44,516 bases of DNA from Candidatus Saccharimonadota bacterium (GTDB lineage Bacteria > Patescibacteriota > Saccharimonadia > Saccharimonadales > Saccharimonadaceae), in contig JAFUBU010000043.1 of assembly GCA_017460045.1 (NCBI GenBank), forward strand, positions 1-44,516. Reading direction: 5' to 3'. This document shows positions 32,512 to 40,054 of the stretch, in pieces. Positions within the stretch are counted from its first letter, which is position 1. The number at the start of each line of letters is the position of its first letter. The notes below the pieces were generated by a model. It had not been told where the DNA came from and ran no database searches. It saw only the letters and a program-made list of their open reading frames with translations. The translations under genes and the position numbers were made by a program.

Positions 32512-32742
32512 TTATATTCTTGATAGTTTTTGCCATTTTGCCTCTTCTAGCGAAGCATCAGATGGCAGTATCCCCTTCAAAGATTTTAAGATTTTTAGGC
32601 GTTCTTCGGGGCTCTTTTTTTGCGGCCTTTTAGCCATTTCGACAAAAAACTTGCCGTCGTCAGAAATGTAATATTTTCCCCGTTTAATCATTTCAAGCTC
32701 TGAAAGTGGGGCCCCATTGTATTCTTGGATAGTGATTGACAT
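32512..32742 (-). CDS. Small protein of unknown function, antitoxin-like
   Basis: A 76-residue basic protein beginning MSITIQEYNG. It has a short beta-like section (KYYISDDGKFFVEM) and a Lys/Arg-rich helix, and ends SLKGILPSDASLEEAKWQKL. The C-terminal pattern is reminiscent of antitoxin tails, but no toxin gene is adjacent, so this is weak. I place the start at 32742 because a TATAAT box lies 6 nt upstream. The longer open frame to 32778 would begin inside or before the promoter. It heads the nrnA-cysS operon (4-nt gap). Confidence 0.6.
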   Translation of the reverse strand: MSITIQEYNGAPLSELEMIKRGKYYISDDGKFFVEMAKRPQKKSPEERLKILKSLKGILPSDASLEEAKWQKLSRI

Positions 32743-32748
32743 ATTTAG

Positions 32749-32754
32749 ATTATA
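32749..32754 (-). promoter_or_regulatory. -10 box TATAAT of the small gene-nrnA-cysS operon
   Basis: On the minus strand TATAAT ends 6 nt before the ATG at 32742; leaderless start predicted. Confidence 0.55.
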
Positions 32755-32824
32755 CCTTATGGAAGCTTGATTCGTCAAGATGGACGGAGGAACTTTTTGA
32801 GCTCGAGGCTTGGAGTATAAGGGG

Positions 32825-33991
32825 CTAAGCGCCGACTTCGCCGATTAGGGCAACGCTGTCGGGCTCGGGGAGGGATTCGACGTTTTTTAGCTTTCGTTCA
32901 ATCTGGCGAGAGGTCGTCGCGGCGGAATCGATTTTGTTGGCGGACTCAAGCAACTTCTTTTTAGTCGCGTCGAGGAGGTCGCCGAACTTGCTAAACTGGG
33001 TTTTGACGGCGCCGAGGACTTGCCAAACTTCGGAGGAACGCTTCTCAATCGCGACGGTCCGAAAGCCCATCAAAAGTCCCGAGAGGACGACCGGGAGAGT
33101 CGACGGGCTAGCGAGGGTAATATGATATTTTTGGCGGATTTCGTCGGAGAGGCCGGGGATACGGAGAATTTCGGCGTAAAGCGACTCGGTCGGGACGAAC
33201 ATCATCGCAAAGGCGGTCGTCGCGGGCGGATCAACATATTTAGTACTAATCTTTTTCGCTTGCTCCTTGACGTCGGTCGCAAGAGCCTTGCGATATCTTT
33301 CAATTTCGAGTTTATCGCCAGCGTCGTAGGCGGCGATGAGGCGGCTATAATTCTCGACCGGGAACTTAGAGTCGATCGGAAGGTAGACGATCTCTTCGTC
33401 TTTACCGGGGAGCTTAACGGCGAATTCGACGCGGTCGGTCGTACCGCGCTTAGTAATAATATTTTCTTCATATTGGCCTTTCGAAAGAATATCGGAGATA
33501 ATATTGCCGAGCTGGACCTCGCCGTAGATACCGCGAGTCTTGACGCCTTCCATGACTTTTTTCAAGTCGCCGACGCCGGTCGCGAGGTTTTTCATTTCGC
33601 CGAGGCCTTGGTAGACTTCGGTTAGTTGGGTCGAGATAGACTTAAAGCTTTCGTTGAAACGTTTCTCGACCGAGGCCTTTAATTTTTCGTCGACGGTTTC
33701 GCGCATCTCGTCGAGCTTTTTACTATTTTCGTCCTGGAGCGCTTTGACGCGCGAGTCGACGGTCTTTTGGATAACGGCGAGATTGCCGGCGATTTCCTTG
33801 CGGTTTTCGCGAAACTCGCCTTCGATACGCGGAGCGAGCTTGTCGGTCGCGGCCTCGACGCGAATAAGACGCTCGTCGATTTTGTCTAAAGATTTAACGA
33901 GCTCGCGATCGGAACTTTTAGAAGATTTAAGAAACAAAAGAAGCAGCAAAAGGACATTGACTACTCCCAAAATAAGCGTAAGTATTTCCAT
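32825..33991 (-). CDS. rmuC: RmuC-family DNA recombination protein
   Basis: RmuC proteins limit inversions and are predicted nuclease-like. The 388-residue protein has a short N-terminal membrane helix (about 4-20), a long coiled coil (25-130), and the RmuC domain from about 140. That domain includes YLPIDSKFPVENY and AFAMMFVPTESLYAEI, with TLASPSTLPVVLSGLLMGF after it. A C-terminal helical region follows. It sits 12 nt downstream of recR, but a TATAAT box in that gap offers its own leaderless start. Confidence 0.92.
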   Translation of the reverse strand: MEILTLILGVVNVLLLLLLFLKSSKSSDRELVKSLDKIDERLIRVEAATDKLAPRIEGEFRENRKEIAGNLAVIQKTVDSRVKALQDENSKKLDEMRETVDEKLKASVEKRFNESFKSISTQLTEVYQGLGEMKNLATGVGDLKKVMEGVKTRGIYGEVQLGNIISDILSKGQYEENIITKRGTTDRVEFAVKLPGKDEEIVYLPIDSKFPVENYSRLIAAYDAGDKLEIERYRKALATDVKEQAKKISTKYVDPPATTAFAMMFVPTESLYAEILRIPGLSDEIRQKYHITLASPSTLPVVLSGLLMGFRTVAIEKRSSEVWQVLGAVKTQFSKFGDLLDATKKKLLESANKIDSAATTSRQIERKLKNVESLPEPDSVALIGEVGA

Positions 33992-33997
33992 ACGCTA

Positions 33998-34003
33998 ATT
34001 ATA
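33998..34003 (-). promoter_or_regulatory. -10 box TATAAT of rmuC
   Basis: On the minus strand it lies directly after the recR stop and ends 6 nt before the rmuC ATG. Confidence 0.55.
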
Positions 34004-34609
34004 CTATAATTCGGTCCGGCCGGCAAGAGCGGCGGAGAGGGTAATCTGGTCGGCGTAAGAAAGGTCGACGCCGAGCGGGAGGCCGCGAGCGAGACGGGTA
34101 ATCTTCAAACTGGGGTATTTTTCGCCGAGGATTTTCTGAAGCAGGAGAGCGGTCGATTCGCCCTCGACGCTAGGATTAGTCGCGATAATAATCTCTTTAA
34201 CTCCGTCCTCAGCAACGCGGGCGACGAGCTCTTTAATATGAAGTTCGTCTGGGGTAATACCGTCAATCGGCGAGACGGCGCCGCCGAGAATATGGTAAGT
34301 CCCGGAGAAACTCTTAGTTTGTTCAATCGCGTAGATATCGAGCGGGGCCTCGACGACGAGGACGGTCGTCTTGTCACGAGTCGGATCGCTGTAAAACGGC
34401 GAGATCTCTTCGGAAGCGTCGATTAGCGCGAAGGTCTTGGGGCAAGATTTGACGCCGCGATGGAGATTTTTGAGGGCGTCAGAAATCGTTTCGCAGAGCT
34501 TCTCATCGCTTCGAAAAAGGTAGTAGGCGTAGCGCTCGGCGGTTCGCGGGCCGACGCCCGGGAGTAGCCCGAGCGCGTCGATAGCTTGTTGTAAAGCTTT
34601 TGGTAACAT
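34004..34609 (-). CDS. recR: Recombination mediator RecR with degenerate zinc finger
   Basis: RecR forms a ring that, with RecO or RecF, loads RecA at gaps. The 201-residue protein has the helix-hairpin-helix LLPGVGPRTAERYA at 15-28 and the Toprim domain (VLVVEAPLDIYAIE; the C-terminal domain ends LARGLPLGVDLSYADQITL). The C4 zinc finger between them is lost: aligned by eye, the four ligands read C56, T59, S70 and Y73, so only one Cys remains. The rest of the protein is well conserved, including SDPTRD after the finger. It starts one base into the ybaB stop, indicating coupling. Confidence 0.96.
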   Translation of the reverse strand: MLPKALQQAIDALGLLPGVGPRTAERYAYYLFRSDEKLCETISDALKNLHRGVKSCPKTFALIDASEEISPFYSDPTRDKTTVLVVEAPLDIYAIEQTKSFSGTYHILGGAVSPIDGITPDELHIKELVARVAEDGVKEIIIATNPSVEGESTALLLQKILGEKYPSLKITRLARGLPLGVDLSYADQITLSAALAGRTEL

Positions 34610-34905
34610 TACATTCCGAAATTACCAAGTTGGGACATTAAGGGCTTCATTTTATCGGTCGCGATTTCCTGGGCCTTGGCGTAGCCGTCACGGAAACAGT
34701 TTTCGATCCAGCGCTCAAGCTCGCGAATATCGTCGAAATCGATTTTTTCAGGATCGAGGGTAACCTTTTTAACCTTTAGTTCTCCGTTGATTTGGACGAC
34801 GACGGCGCCGTCGCCAGCCTCAACTTCGACGATTTCATTTTTCAAATCTTTTTGAGCCTTCCGTAGTTGGTTTAGCATTTTCATTTGGTCCATAGTTTGA
34901 CCCAT
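34609..34905 (-). CDS. YbaB/EbfC nucleoid-associated protein
   Basis: A 98-residue protein of the YbaB/EbfC family, homodimeric DNA-binding proteins. It has an N-terminal amphipathic helix (MDQMKMLNQLRKAQKDL), a central beta-sheet with VVVQINGELKVKKVTLDPE, and a C-terminal helix ending KMKPLMSQLG. The ybaB-recR pairing (1-nt overlap) is common across bacteria, where dnaX often precedes them. Here dnaX lies 2.8 kb upstream, separated by dnaB and a glycosyltransferase gene. Confidence 0.95.
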   Translation of the reverse strand: MGQTMDQMKMLNQLRKAQKDLKNEIVEVEAGDGAVVVQINGELKVKKVTLDPEKIDFDDIRELERWIENCFRDGYAKAQEIATDKMKPLMSQLGNFGM

Positions 34906-34949
34906 AACACACTCCTATTTAGTATATGGATATTATAGCACAAAGCGAG

Positions 34950-36380
34950 CTATTTATAAATATAGATACGGTCGGAATTTAGCGATTTTGGCGAGGTAAT
35001 AATACGGTAAAGCGTACGATTTTTAGTAGCGGCGTCGAGCCGACCGAGGGTCGCGACAGTTCCTTCGACGCCTTCGAGAGAACTAACGACCTTGAATTCG
35101 GTTTTATCCTCGAGAATTTTATAGAAATTGTAATTTAGGGTATCTTTCGGAATTAGAAGAGTAGTTCCCTCTTCGAGATTTTGGTAAACGAGGCCGAGGT
35201 CGTCTTGGAACTCGGTCGCGACGACGAGATTGTAGCGGTAGCCAAAAACGTAGTATTCGAGGCTACTAACTAGAATAATACCGATAAACGTCGCGATAGG
35301 GACAAAACCGACGACGCGGGCGTAAGGGTTTTCCGGGAAGAGGCCATACCATTTTTCGAGAATATAGCGGACACCATGGGAAGTCAAAATCGCGAGCGGG
35401 AGAATAATCAAAACAGCCGAATTGGGAGAGAGGCCGGAGATAAAAATCGTAAAGAGAGTAAGCATCGTCGCGATAGAGTTGCGCGAAGCGAAGAAGCCCT
35501 TGGCTGTACTAATTACGCCGATAATGGCGACGGAAAGCGTCGCGATACCAATCATTGGCGAGAGCATCGTCGACTCGGCGCTACCGGACCAAGAGAAGAA
35601 CGGCAAAAAGGCGGTCTTAATGTGTTCGAAGAAATTGCCGAAACTATCGGTCCAGAGAAGAGTTTTAGCGGTATCGGGGAAACGGAGAAAGCTCAAAACG
35701 AGAAAAGCGACCGAGAGAACGCTCAGAGCGGCGATGGCAATAAAGGGTTTTCGAGGAAGACTTTTGACGACGAAGCGGAGATGGGGCTGGGTCAAGACAA
35801 AGATAAAGATAAAGGCGGCGAGATAGATAAGATGGGGCGTAAAAACGGCGAAGAGGAGGAAGAAGGCGAAGAGAAAGCAGAAAGAGACGCGCGGCTTTTT
35901 CTCGCCCTGGATTTTCGAGCCGAGCCAGAGTAAGAGGGTCGGCCAAAAGACGAGCATAATACTCGGCGTCCCCGAGCCGGCAAGATAGAGAAAGGGCGGG
36001 GAGAGGACGGTCATCACGCTCGCGATAATCGCGACGTTGTTTTTGAACCAACGGTTTAAGAGGAGAATTAGGAGGAAGCCAAGGATAATGCCGAAGATAA
36101 TACTCGGGAGTTTAATAGCGTAAGAATTTAGGCCGAAGAAGCCGATACTGAGTTTTTGGAGGAAATGGTAAGGGAGATCGATAAAATTACCATGGGTAAT
36201 ACTTTCGACAGAGAGGTCGTTCGAGGTAACGGCGGAGGTCATTTCGGCATCGGAGAGGCCGTCGGGACTAATAATCGGCATAATGAAGAGGAGGGCGAAG
36301 AAGGCCAGCGCGAGGAGAGAGTAGCCGATAACAAAACGATGTTTATAGAGGAAAAGTTTCGAAATAACGATTTTCTTCAT
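34950..36380 (-). CDS. GT39/ArnT-like membrane glycosyltransferase
   Basis: The 476-residue protein has about ten transmembrane helices and a C-terminal extracytoplasmic domain. The first loop contains LSDAEMTS (an acidic DAE pair where GT-C enzymes carry the catalytic Asp). Next come LPYHFLQKLSIGFFGLNSYAIKLPS, which matches the PMT_2 pattern, and a long hydrophobic core. Such enzymes transfer sugars from polyprenyl-phosphate donors to proteins or lipids on the outer face of the membrane. The acceptor is unknown. It follows dnaB by 17 nt but has its own TATAAT box. Confidence 0.8.
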   Translation of the reverse strand: MKKIVISKLFLYKHRFVIGYSLLALAFFALLFIMPIISPDGLSDAEMTSAVTSNDLSVESITHGNFIDLPYHFLQKLSIGFFGLNSYAIKLPSIIFGIILGFLLILLLNRWFKNNVAIIASVMTVLSPPFLYLAGSGTPSIMLVFWPTLLLWLGSKIQGEKKPRVSFCFLFAFFLLFAVFTPHLIYLAAFIFIFVLTQPHLRFVVKSLPRKPFIAIAALSVLSVAFLVLSFLRFPDTAKTLLWTDSFGNFFEHIKTAFLPFFSWSGSAESTMLSPMIGIATLSVAIIGVISTAKGFFASRNSIATMLTLFTIFISGLSPNSAVLIILPLAILTSHGVRYILEKWYGLFPENPYARVVGFVPIATFIGIILVSSLEYYVFGYRYNLVVATEFQDDLGLVYQNLEEGTTLLIPKDTLNYNFYKILEDKTEFKVVSSLEGVEGTVATLGRLDAATKNRTLYRIITSPKSLNSDRIYIYK

Positions 36381-36388
36381 ACTATTTT

Positions 36389-36394
36389 ATTATA
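36389..36394 (-). promoter_or_regulatory. -10 box TATAAT of the GT39-like gene
   Basis: On the minus strand TATAAT ends 8 nt before the ATG at 36380; leaderless start predicted. It lies in the short gap after dnaB. Confidence 0.55.
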
Positions 36395-36397
36395 CAT

Positions 36398-37768
36398 TTA
36401 GTCACGAGTTTTATCAAGCGACAAGAAACGGTTATGCTCGCTGTCGAAGTAGAAATCGATACGACCGGTCGGACCCTGGCGGTGTTTCTCGATTAGAAGC
36501 TCGGTAATATTAGTCGGCTCGTAGTCGTCCTCGTTTTGATGGTAATAGTCGGGACGGTGGATAAACATAACGACGTCGGCATCCTGCTCAATCGAGCCGG
36601 ACTCGCGAAGGTCAGAAAGAATCGGACGCGGGTCGGGACGACCGGCGAGGTTTCGCGAAAGCTGGGCAAGGGCGATAACGGGGATTTCAAGCTCGCGAGC
36701 GATAGTTTTTAGGCCGCGGGAAATCTCGGTAACTTCTTGGACGCGGTTTCCGGCGTAGCGATCGGTACCGTCGAGAAGCTGGAGGTAGTCGATTACGATC
36801 GCGCCGAGGTCGTAATCATGGGCCGCGCGGCGAGCCTTGTTGCGGAGCTCGAGGATATTCATATTGCTTGTATCGTCAAATAAAATCGGGGCGTCGTCAA
36901 TTTCGCCGAGGGCGTCGGAGATTTTAGAGAAATCCTCATCGGAAAGAGTCCCCTGGCGAATTTTCCAAGCGTCGACGTTGGCGACGGCGGCGACCATCCG
37001 CTCGACGATCTCGGTCGCGGCCATTTCCATGGTAAAGAAGAGAATATGCTTTTTGTTGATGGTCGACATATTATAGACGAGGTTTTGCGCAAAAGTCGTC
37101 TTGCCCATCGCCGGGCGAGCGCCGACGATAACGAGCGTTCCCTTTTGGAAGCCGGCGAGCTTCTTGTCGAGGTCGATAAAGCCGGTCTTAAGACCGCGAA
37201 GCGCGCCCTTGTTGCGATGAAGCTCTTCGATACGGTCGAAAGTCTCGATTAAAATAGACGAAATCGGCTGGCAGGTATTTTTAACGGTACGGTCGGAAAC
37301 TTCGAAGAGAGTCTTTTCGGCTTTGCCGACGATGTCGCCGATTTGGCCTTGGCTATCGTAGGCCTCTTCGACAATGTCGCCGCCGGCTTTAATCAAACGT
37401 CGGCGAGTCGCGGCCTCGGCGATTAAGTCGGCGTAAGTCTCGGCGTGGGCCGCGGAAGGGACGAAGTTGGTCAACTCGGCAAGATAGCTAGCGCCGCCGA
37501 CCGCCTTTAAGACTTTTTCGCTCTTTAGCTCGGAGTTCATAGTCTGGAGATCGATCGGACGATGGTTATTATAAAGAGCGGTCATCGCGGCGAAGATTTT
37601 TTGGTGGCGGTCTTCGTAGAAGTCGGGCGCCTTGACTCGCTCGAGGATTTCCGAAAAAGATTCATCAGAAATTAGGATCGCGCCGAGCAGAGATTTTTCG
37701 GCCTCGACGTCTTGAGGCGGGATACGACCGCCGGAGCTAGAACGGGTTGTTTCCTCCATTTTCGTCAT
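36398..37768 (-). CDS. dnaB: Replicative DNA helicase DnaB
   Basis: The hexameric helicase at the replication fork. The 456-residue protein has the N-terminal DnaB domain (PQDVEAEKSLLGAIL at 18-32), and a RecA-like motor with Walker A GARPAMGKT at 216-224. Further on are the IVIDYLQLL Walker B strand, QLSRNLAGRPDPRP and LSDLRESGSIEQDADVV. No intein is present. The start at 37768 has GGAGG 5 nt upstream and lies inside dnaX (32-bp overlap), so the two replisome genes are translationally linked. The alternative ATG at 37759 is less well placed. Confidence 0.97.
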   Translation of the reverse strand: MTKMEETTRSSSGGRIPPQDVEAEKSLLGAILISDESFSEILERVKAPDFYEDRHQKIFAAMTALYNNHRPIDLQTMNSELKSEKVLKAVGGASYLAELTNFVPSAAHAETYADLIAEAATRRRLIKAGGDIVEEAYDSQGQIGDIVGKAEKTLFEVSDRTVKNTCQPISSILIETFDRIEELHRNKGALRGLKTGFIDLDKKLAGFQKGTLVIVGARPAMGKTTFAQNLVYNMSTINKKHILFFTMEMAATEIVERMVAAVANVDAWKIRQGTLSDEDFSKISDALGEIDDAPILFDDTSNMNILELRNKARRAAHDYDLGAIVIDYLQLLDGTDRYAGNRVQEVTEISRGLKTIARELEIPVIALAQLSRNLAGRPDPRPILSDLRESGSIEQDADVVMFIHRPDYYHQNEDDYEPTNITELLIEKHRQGPTGRIDFYFDSEHNRFLSLDKTRD

Positions 37769-39188
37769 TGACCTCCATTACTTTCCCTCCCATTATAGCA
37801 GATAATTTAGAAATTTGGGGGTCGTTTGTAGAAATTACAGTATCATCGGGGTCGAGGACTTGGAGTTCGTAATTTTCGGGGAGGCATTTTTTGAGAATTT
37901 CAGCATTATTTTTCGACGTCAAAATCGTTTTGTAGATTTTCTTTTCGGGGATTAAAGTTATAGTATTATTGGCGATTTTTTGGGTAGTTTTGTTTAGAAT
38001 ATCTGCGAGGGAAGGAGATTGCTGTTGGACTGCGGAATAGAAGGCACTCCAGCTTAACTCCGGGACGGAGTTTTCGACCAAAGGGTTCTCCGAACGGGAG
38101 ATTGTCTCGCCCTTGGAAATTACAACATCCGGGCGGGCCTTCGCCCAAATTCCGCTTTGCTCCAGTTCGGGACTCAGGCCCGCGGATGTTGTAATTTCTC
38201 GGGGAGAAATCTCTTTATTGTTCGTAGAACCCTTTGGTTGAAAACTCTCGGTAGAGTTGACTGGTGAATCTTCCGTAAAAGCTAACAGCAGTTTTGCTTC
38301 GGGGAAGGGGTTGGCGACGCTAGATAAGGGTTTCAGGAGAGGGAGAAGGTCGGGAGAGGGGGAAGCGAGGATGGTATCCAAGATGTCTTCGGCGATAATT
38401 TCGGCGCGGACGCCGGAACTCAGGAGGGCTTTTAGACTTTCGGAAATATCGGCGAGGCTACCCGCGCGGTAGGCGTCAAGGAGACGGTCAATTTTGTCGC
38501 TCGAGGGGAGGCCGAGACTAGAAGAGATAAGCTCGGCGGAGATTTCGCCGTCGGCGATAGTCGAGACTTGGTCGAGTAGGGAGAGGCTGTCGCGGAAAGA
38601 GCCGCCGCCGCGACGGGTCAAAAGCGCGAGCGCGTCGTCGGTAATTTTAATTCCCTCTTTTTCGGCGATTTTTTTAAGGTAGGCTTGCATCACTTCCGGC
38701 GAGGAGAGTCTAAATTCGTAGACCTCGGAACGAGAGATAATCGTCGGCGGGACTTTGTAGACGTCGGTCGTAGCCATAATGAAGACAACGTGGGCCGGGG
38801 GTTCCTCGAGGGTTTTTAAGAGGGCGTTAAAAGCGGATTTAGAAAGCATATGGACTTCGTCGATAATATAGACTTTGTATTTCCCCTCCGCCGGAGCAAT
38901 CGCCGCGCGCTCGCGAAGCTCGCGGATATTATCGACGCCGGTATTGCTCGCGGCGTCAATTTCGAGAATATCGGGGTAGAAATCCTCAAGCTCGTAGTTG
39001 AAGCCGTTAATTTCGTGGGCAAAAATCCGCGCGACGCTCGTCTTGCCGCAGCCGCGCGGACCGATAAAAAGATAAGCATGGGACAGGCGGCCGCGTTTCA
39101 AACTCGACTCGAGATTTTTAGTTACCTGCTCCTGCCCGACGACGTCGCTTAGCTTCGTCGGGCGGTACTTACGATATAAAGCTTTCAT
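37737..39188 (-). CDS. dnaX: DNA polymerase III gamma/tau subunit with an in-frame palindromic insertion
   Basis: The clamp-loader ATPase. In the 483-residue protein Walker A is GPRGCGKT at 43-50, DEVH lies at 110-113, and the ATTD sensor and SRSEVYEF follow. The zinc module normally placed at about 56-72 is replaced by a Cys-free ARIFAHEINGFNYELEDF. Residues about 309-380 are encoded by a large nested inverted repeat (see the separate repeat entry). They are low in conserved-looking features and rich in Ser, Glu and Pro, and would form a linker loop before the C-terminal domain. No slippery frameshift site was recognised. A TATAAT box 8 nt upstream gives a leaderless start. Confidence 0.96.
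   Translation of the reverse strand: MKALYRKYRPTKLSDVVGQEQVTKNLESSLKRGRLSHAYLFIGPRGCGKTSVARIFAHEINGFNYELEDFYPDILEIDAASNTGVDNIRELRERAAIAPAEGKYKVYIIDEVHMLSKSAFNALLKTLEEPPAHVVFIMATTDVYKVPPTIISRSEVYEFRLSSPEVMQAYLKKIAEKEGIKITDDALALLTRRGGGSFRDSLSLLDQVSTIADGEISAELISSSLGLPSSDKIDRLLDAYRAGSLADISESLKALLSSGVRAEIIAEDILDTILASPSPDLLPLLKPLSSVANPFPEAKLLLAFTEDSPVNSTESFQPKGSTNNKEISPREITTSAGLSPELEQSGIWAKARPDVVISKGETISRSENPLVENSVPELSWSAFYSAVQQQSPSLADILNKTTQKIANNTITLIPEKKIYKTILTSKNNAEILKKCLPENYELQVLDPDDTVISTNDPQISKLSAIMGGKVMEVNDENGGNNPF
38051..38264. repeat. Nested palindromic element within dnaX
   Basis: The outer arms at 38068-38089 and 38226-38247 match 21 of 22 nt as inverted repeats, and a weaker match extends to about 38051 and 38264. 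The inner arms at 38116-38131 (gaaattacaacatccg) and 38183-38198 are a perfect 16-nt inverted repeat, extended by GGGCC/GGCCC. All of it is read in frame as about 60-70 residues of DnaX without a stop. Confidence 0.85.
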
Positions 39189-39196
39189 TATATATA

Positions 39197-39202
39197 ATTA
39201 TA
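39197..39202 (-). promoter_or_regulatory. -10 box TATAAT of the dnaX-dnaB operon
   Basis: On the minus strand TATAAT ends 8 nt before the dnaX ATG; leaderless start predicted. Confidence 0.6.
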
Positions 39203-39220
39203 ACACATACCTTTAGGAGT

Positions 39221-39376
39221 TAAAATCGTCTAGGTCGGTATTTTCTCGGAACACGAACAAGCGATGACTCTCTGAGGACTAGAATTTGCTAGATTGGTGT
39301 TTTCTCCGAGAAAGGCGCATCTTAAGATGGCCTTTCGAGGAAAAACACCGAGATAGTGAATTCTAGACTCAGAGAG
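39221..39376. repeat. Composite hairpin repeat between dnaX and the next gene
   Basis: A 32-nt arm (39221-39252) matches 29 of 32 nt with the reverse complement of 41892-41923 in the hairpin after rplL. Next, 39268-39376 is a long imperfect hairpin with ~45-nt arms: CTCTCTGAG/CTCAGAGAG ends, a CTAGAATT-type arm, and the inner pair AAAGGC/GCCTTT. The right arm overlaps the stop codon of the 39369-39887 gene. No gene is seen inside. Confidence 0.85.
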
Positions 39377-39887
39377 CGGCTTCGACGGCGGCCCAGGTCG
39401 CGTCCTTATTGTTCGCAGGAATAATAACCGAGACTTGCGCCCCTTCCTTAAGGCGGAAATAAGTCACCGAAGCGTACAAAACGCGATATTCCTTGCCGCC
39501 TACTTCGACGAAGTATTTGTCGTCATGGTGGGTCAAAGTACCGATTACGGTCTTGCGCTCGACCGGGCCGATTTGTTTGTAGAGGAGACGGCCCTCTTTA
39601 GTAATAGTCAACTTCATAATATCGCCTTCGACGAGCTTGGACTTACTAGCGTAGTTCGCGGGGACGGGATGGTTCTTGCCCTCTTGGTCAATCATAATTT
39701 CGCCGTCAAAGACGCCCTCGATAATCTTACCCTCCGGGGAAGATACTACGGTATCGCGAGGGGCGGTAATCGTCCCGCCGTCGCCCAAAACGGAAATTAG
39801 TAGCTCGCGCGCGGCGGCCAAATTAGTTTCGGCTTCTTGAATTAAGCTTCTTAGTCTCTTGATTTGTTTTTCTGGTAATTCAGACAT
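39369..39887 (-). CDS. Conserved CPR-type protein of unknown function
   Basis: The 172-residue protein has an N-terminal helical segment likely to form a coiled coil (KQIKRLRSLIQEAETNLAAA). A beta-rich region follows, with GKIIEGVFDGEIMIDQEGK, VPANYASKSKLVEGD, LYKQIGPVERKTVIG and VTYFRLKEGAQVSVIIP. I recall this as a widely conserved uncharacterised protein of Saccharibacteria and other CPR bacteria. The general size and the coiled coil plus beta-domain order recall GreA, but the GreA signatures are not seen. The stop codon is TGA. A promoter with an operator-like inverted repeat lies upstream (39923-39951), and AGGATG precedes the start. Confidence 0.7.
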   Translation of the reverse strand: MSELPEKQIKRLRSLIQEAETNLAAARELLISVLGDGGTITAPRDTVVSSPEGKIIEGVFDGEIMIDQEGKNHPVPANYASKSKLVEGDIMKLTITKEGRLLYKQIGPVERKTVIGTLTHHDDKYFVEVGGKEYRVLYASVTYFRLKEGAQVSVIIPANNKDATWAAVEAAL

Positions 39888-39922
39888 CCTCGCATCCTGT
39901 CTGTTTATATAATATTATCTTT

Positions 39923-39951
39923 ATGATACACCAGGTCGCAACCTGTGTCAA
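39923..39951 (-). promoter_or_regulatory. Sigma70-type promoter with inverted repeat in the spacer
   Basis: On the minus strand: TTGACA (39951-39946), a 17-nt spacer, TATCAT (39928-39923). The spacer contains CAGGT-TGCG-ACCTG, an inverted repeat that could be a repressor or activator site. It drives the CPR-type gene at 39369-39887, with a leader of about 30 nt. Confidence 0.6.
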
Positions 39952-40054
39952 TAGCTAAACCTAATTTTTTGCAAAAAAATGTTTTCCACAGATTTTGTTG
40001 TAAAAAATGTGATTTTTCTTATGGTTAAACATGATAATCTCGCTACGCGAGCTT

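Noticed and set aside
32512-32742. Toxin-antitoxin module
   Set aside because: Only an antitoxin-like small protein is seen; the downstream genes are nrnA and cysS, not a toxin.
39369-39887. GreA transcription factor
   Set aside because: Length and coiled coil are similar, but the GreA/GreB C-terminal signatures are absent and the sequence fits a CPR-type protein of unknown function better.
39980-39990. DnaA boxes / replication origin
   Set aside because: TTTTCCACA occurs near 39983 and near 7552, one mismatch from the consensus, but as isolated sites with no cluster and no dnaA or dnaN gene.
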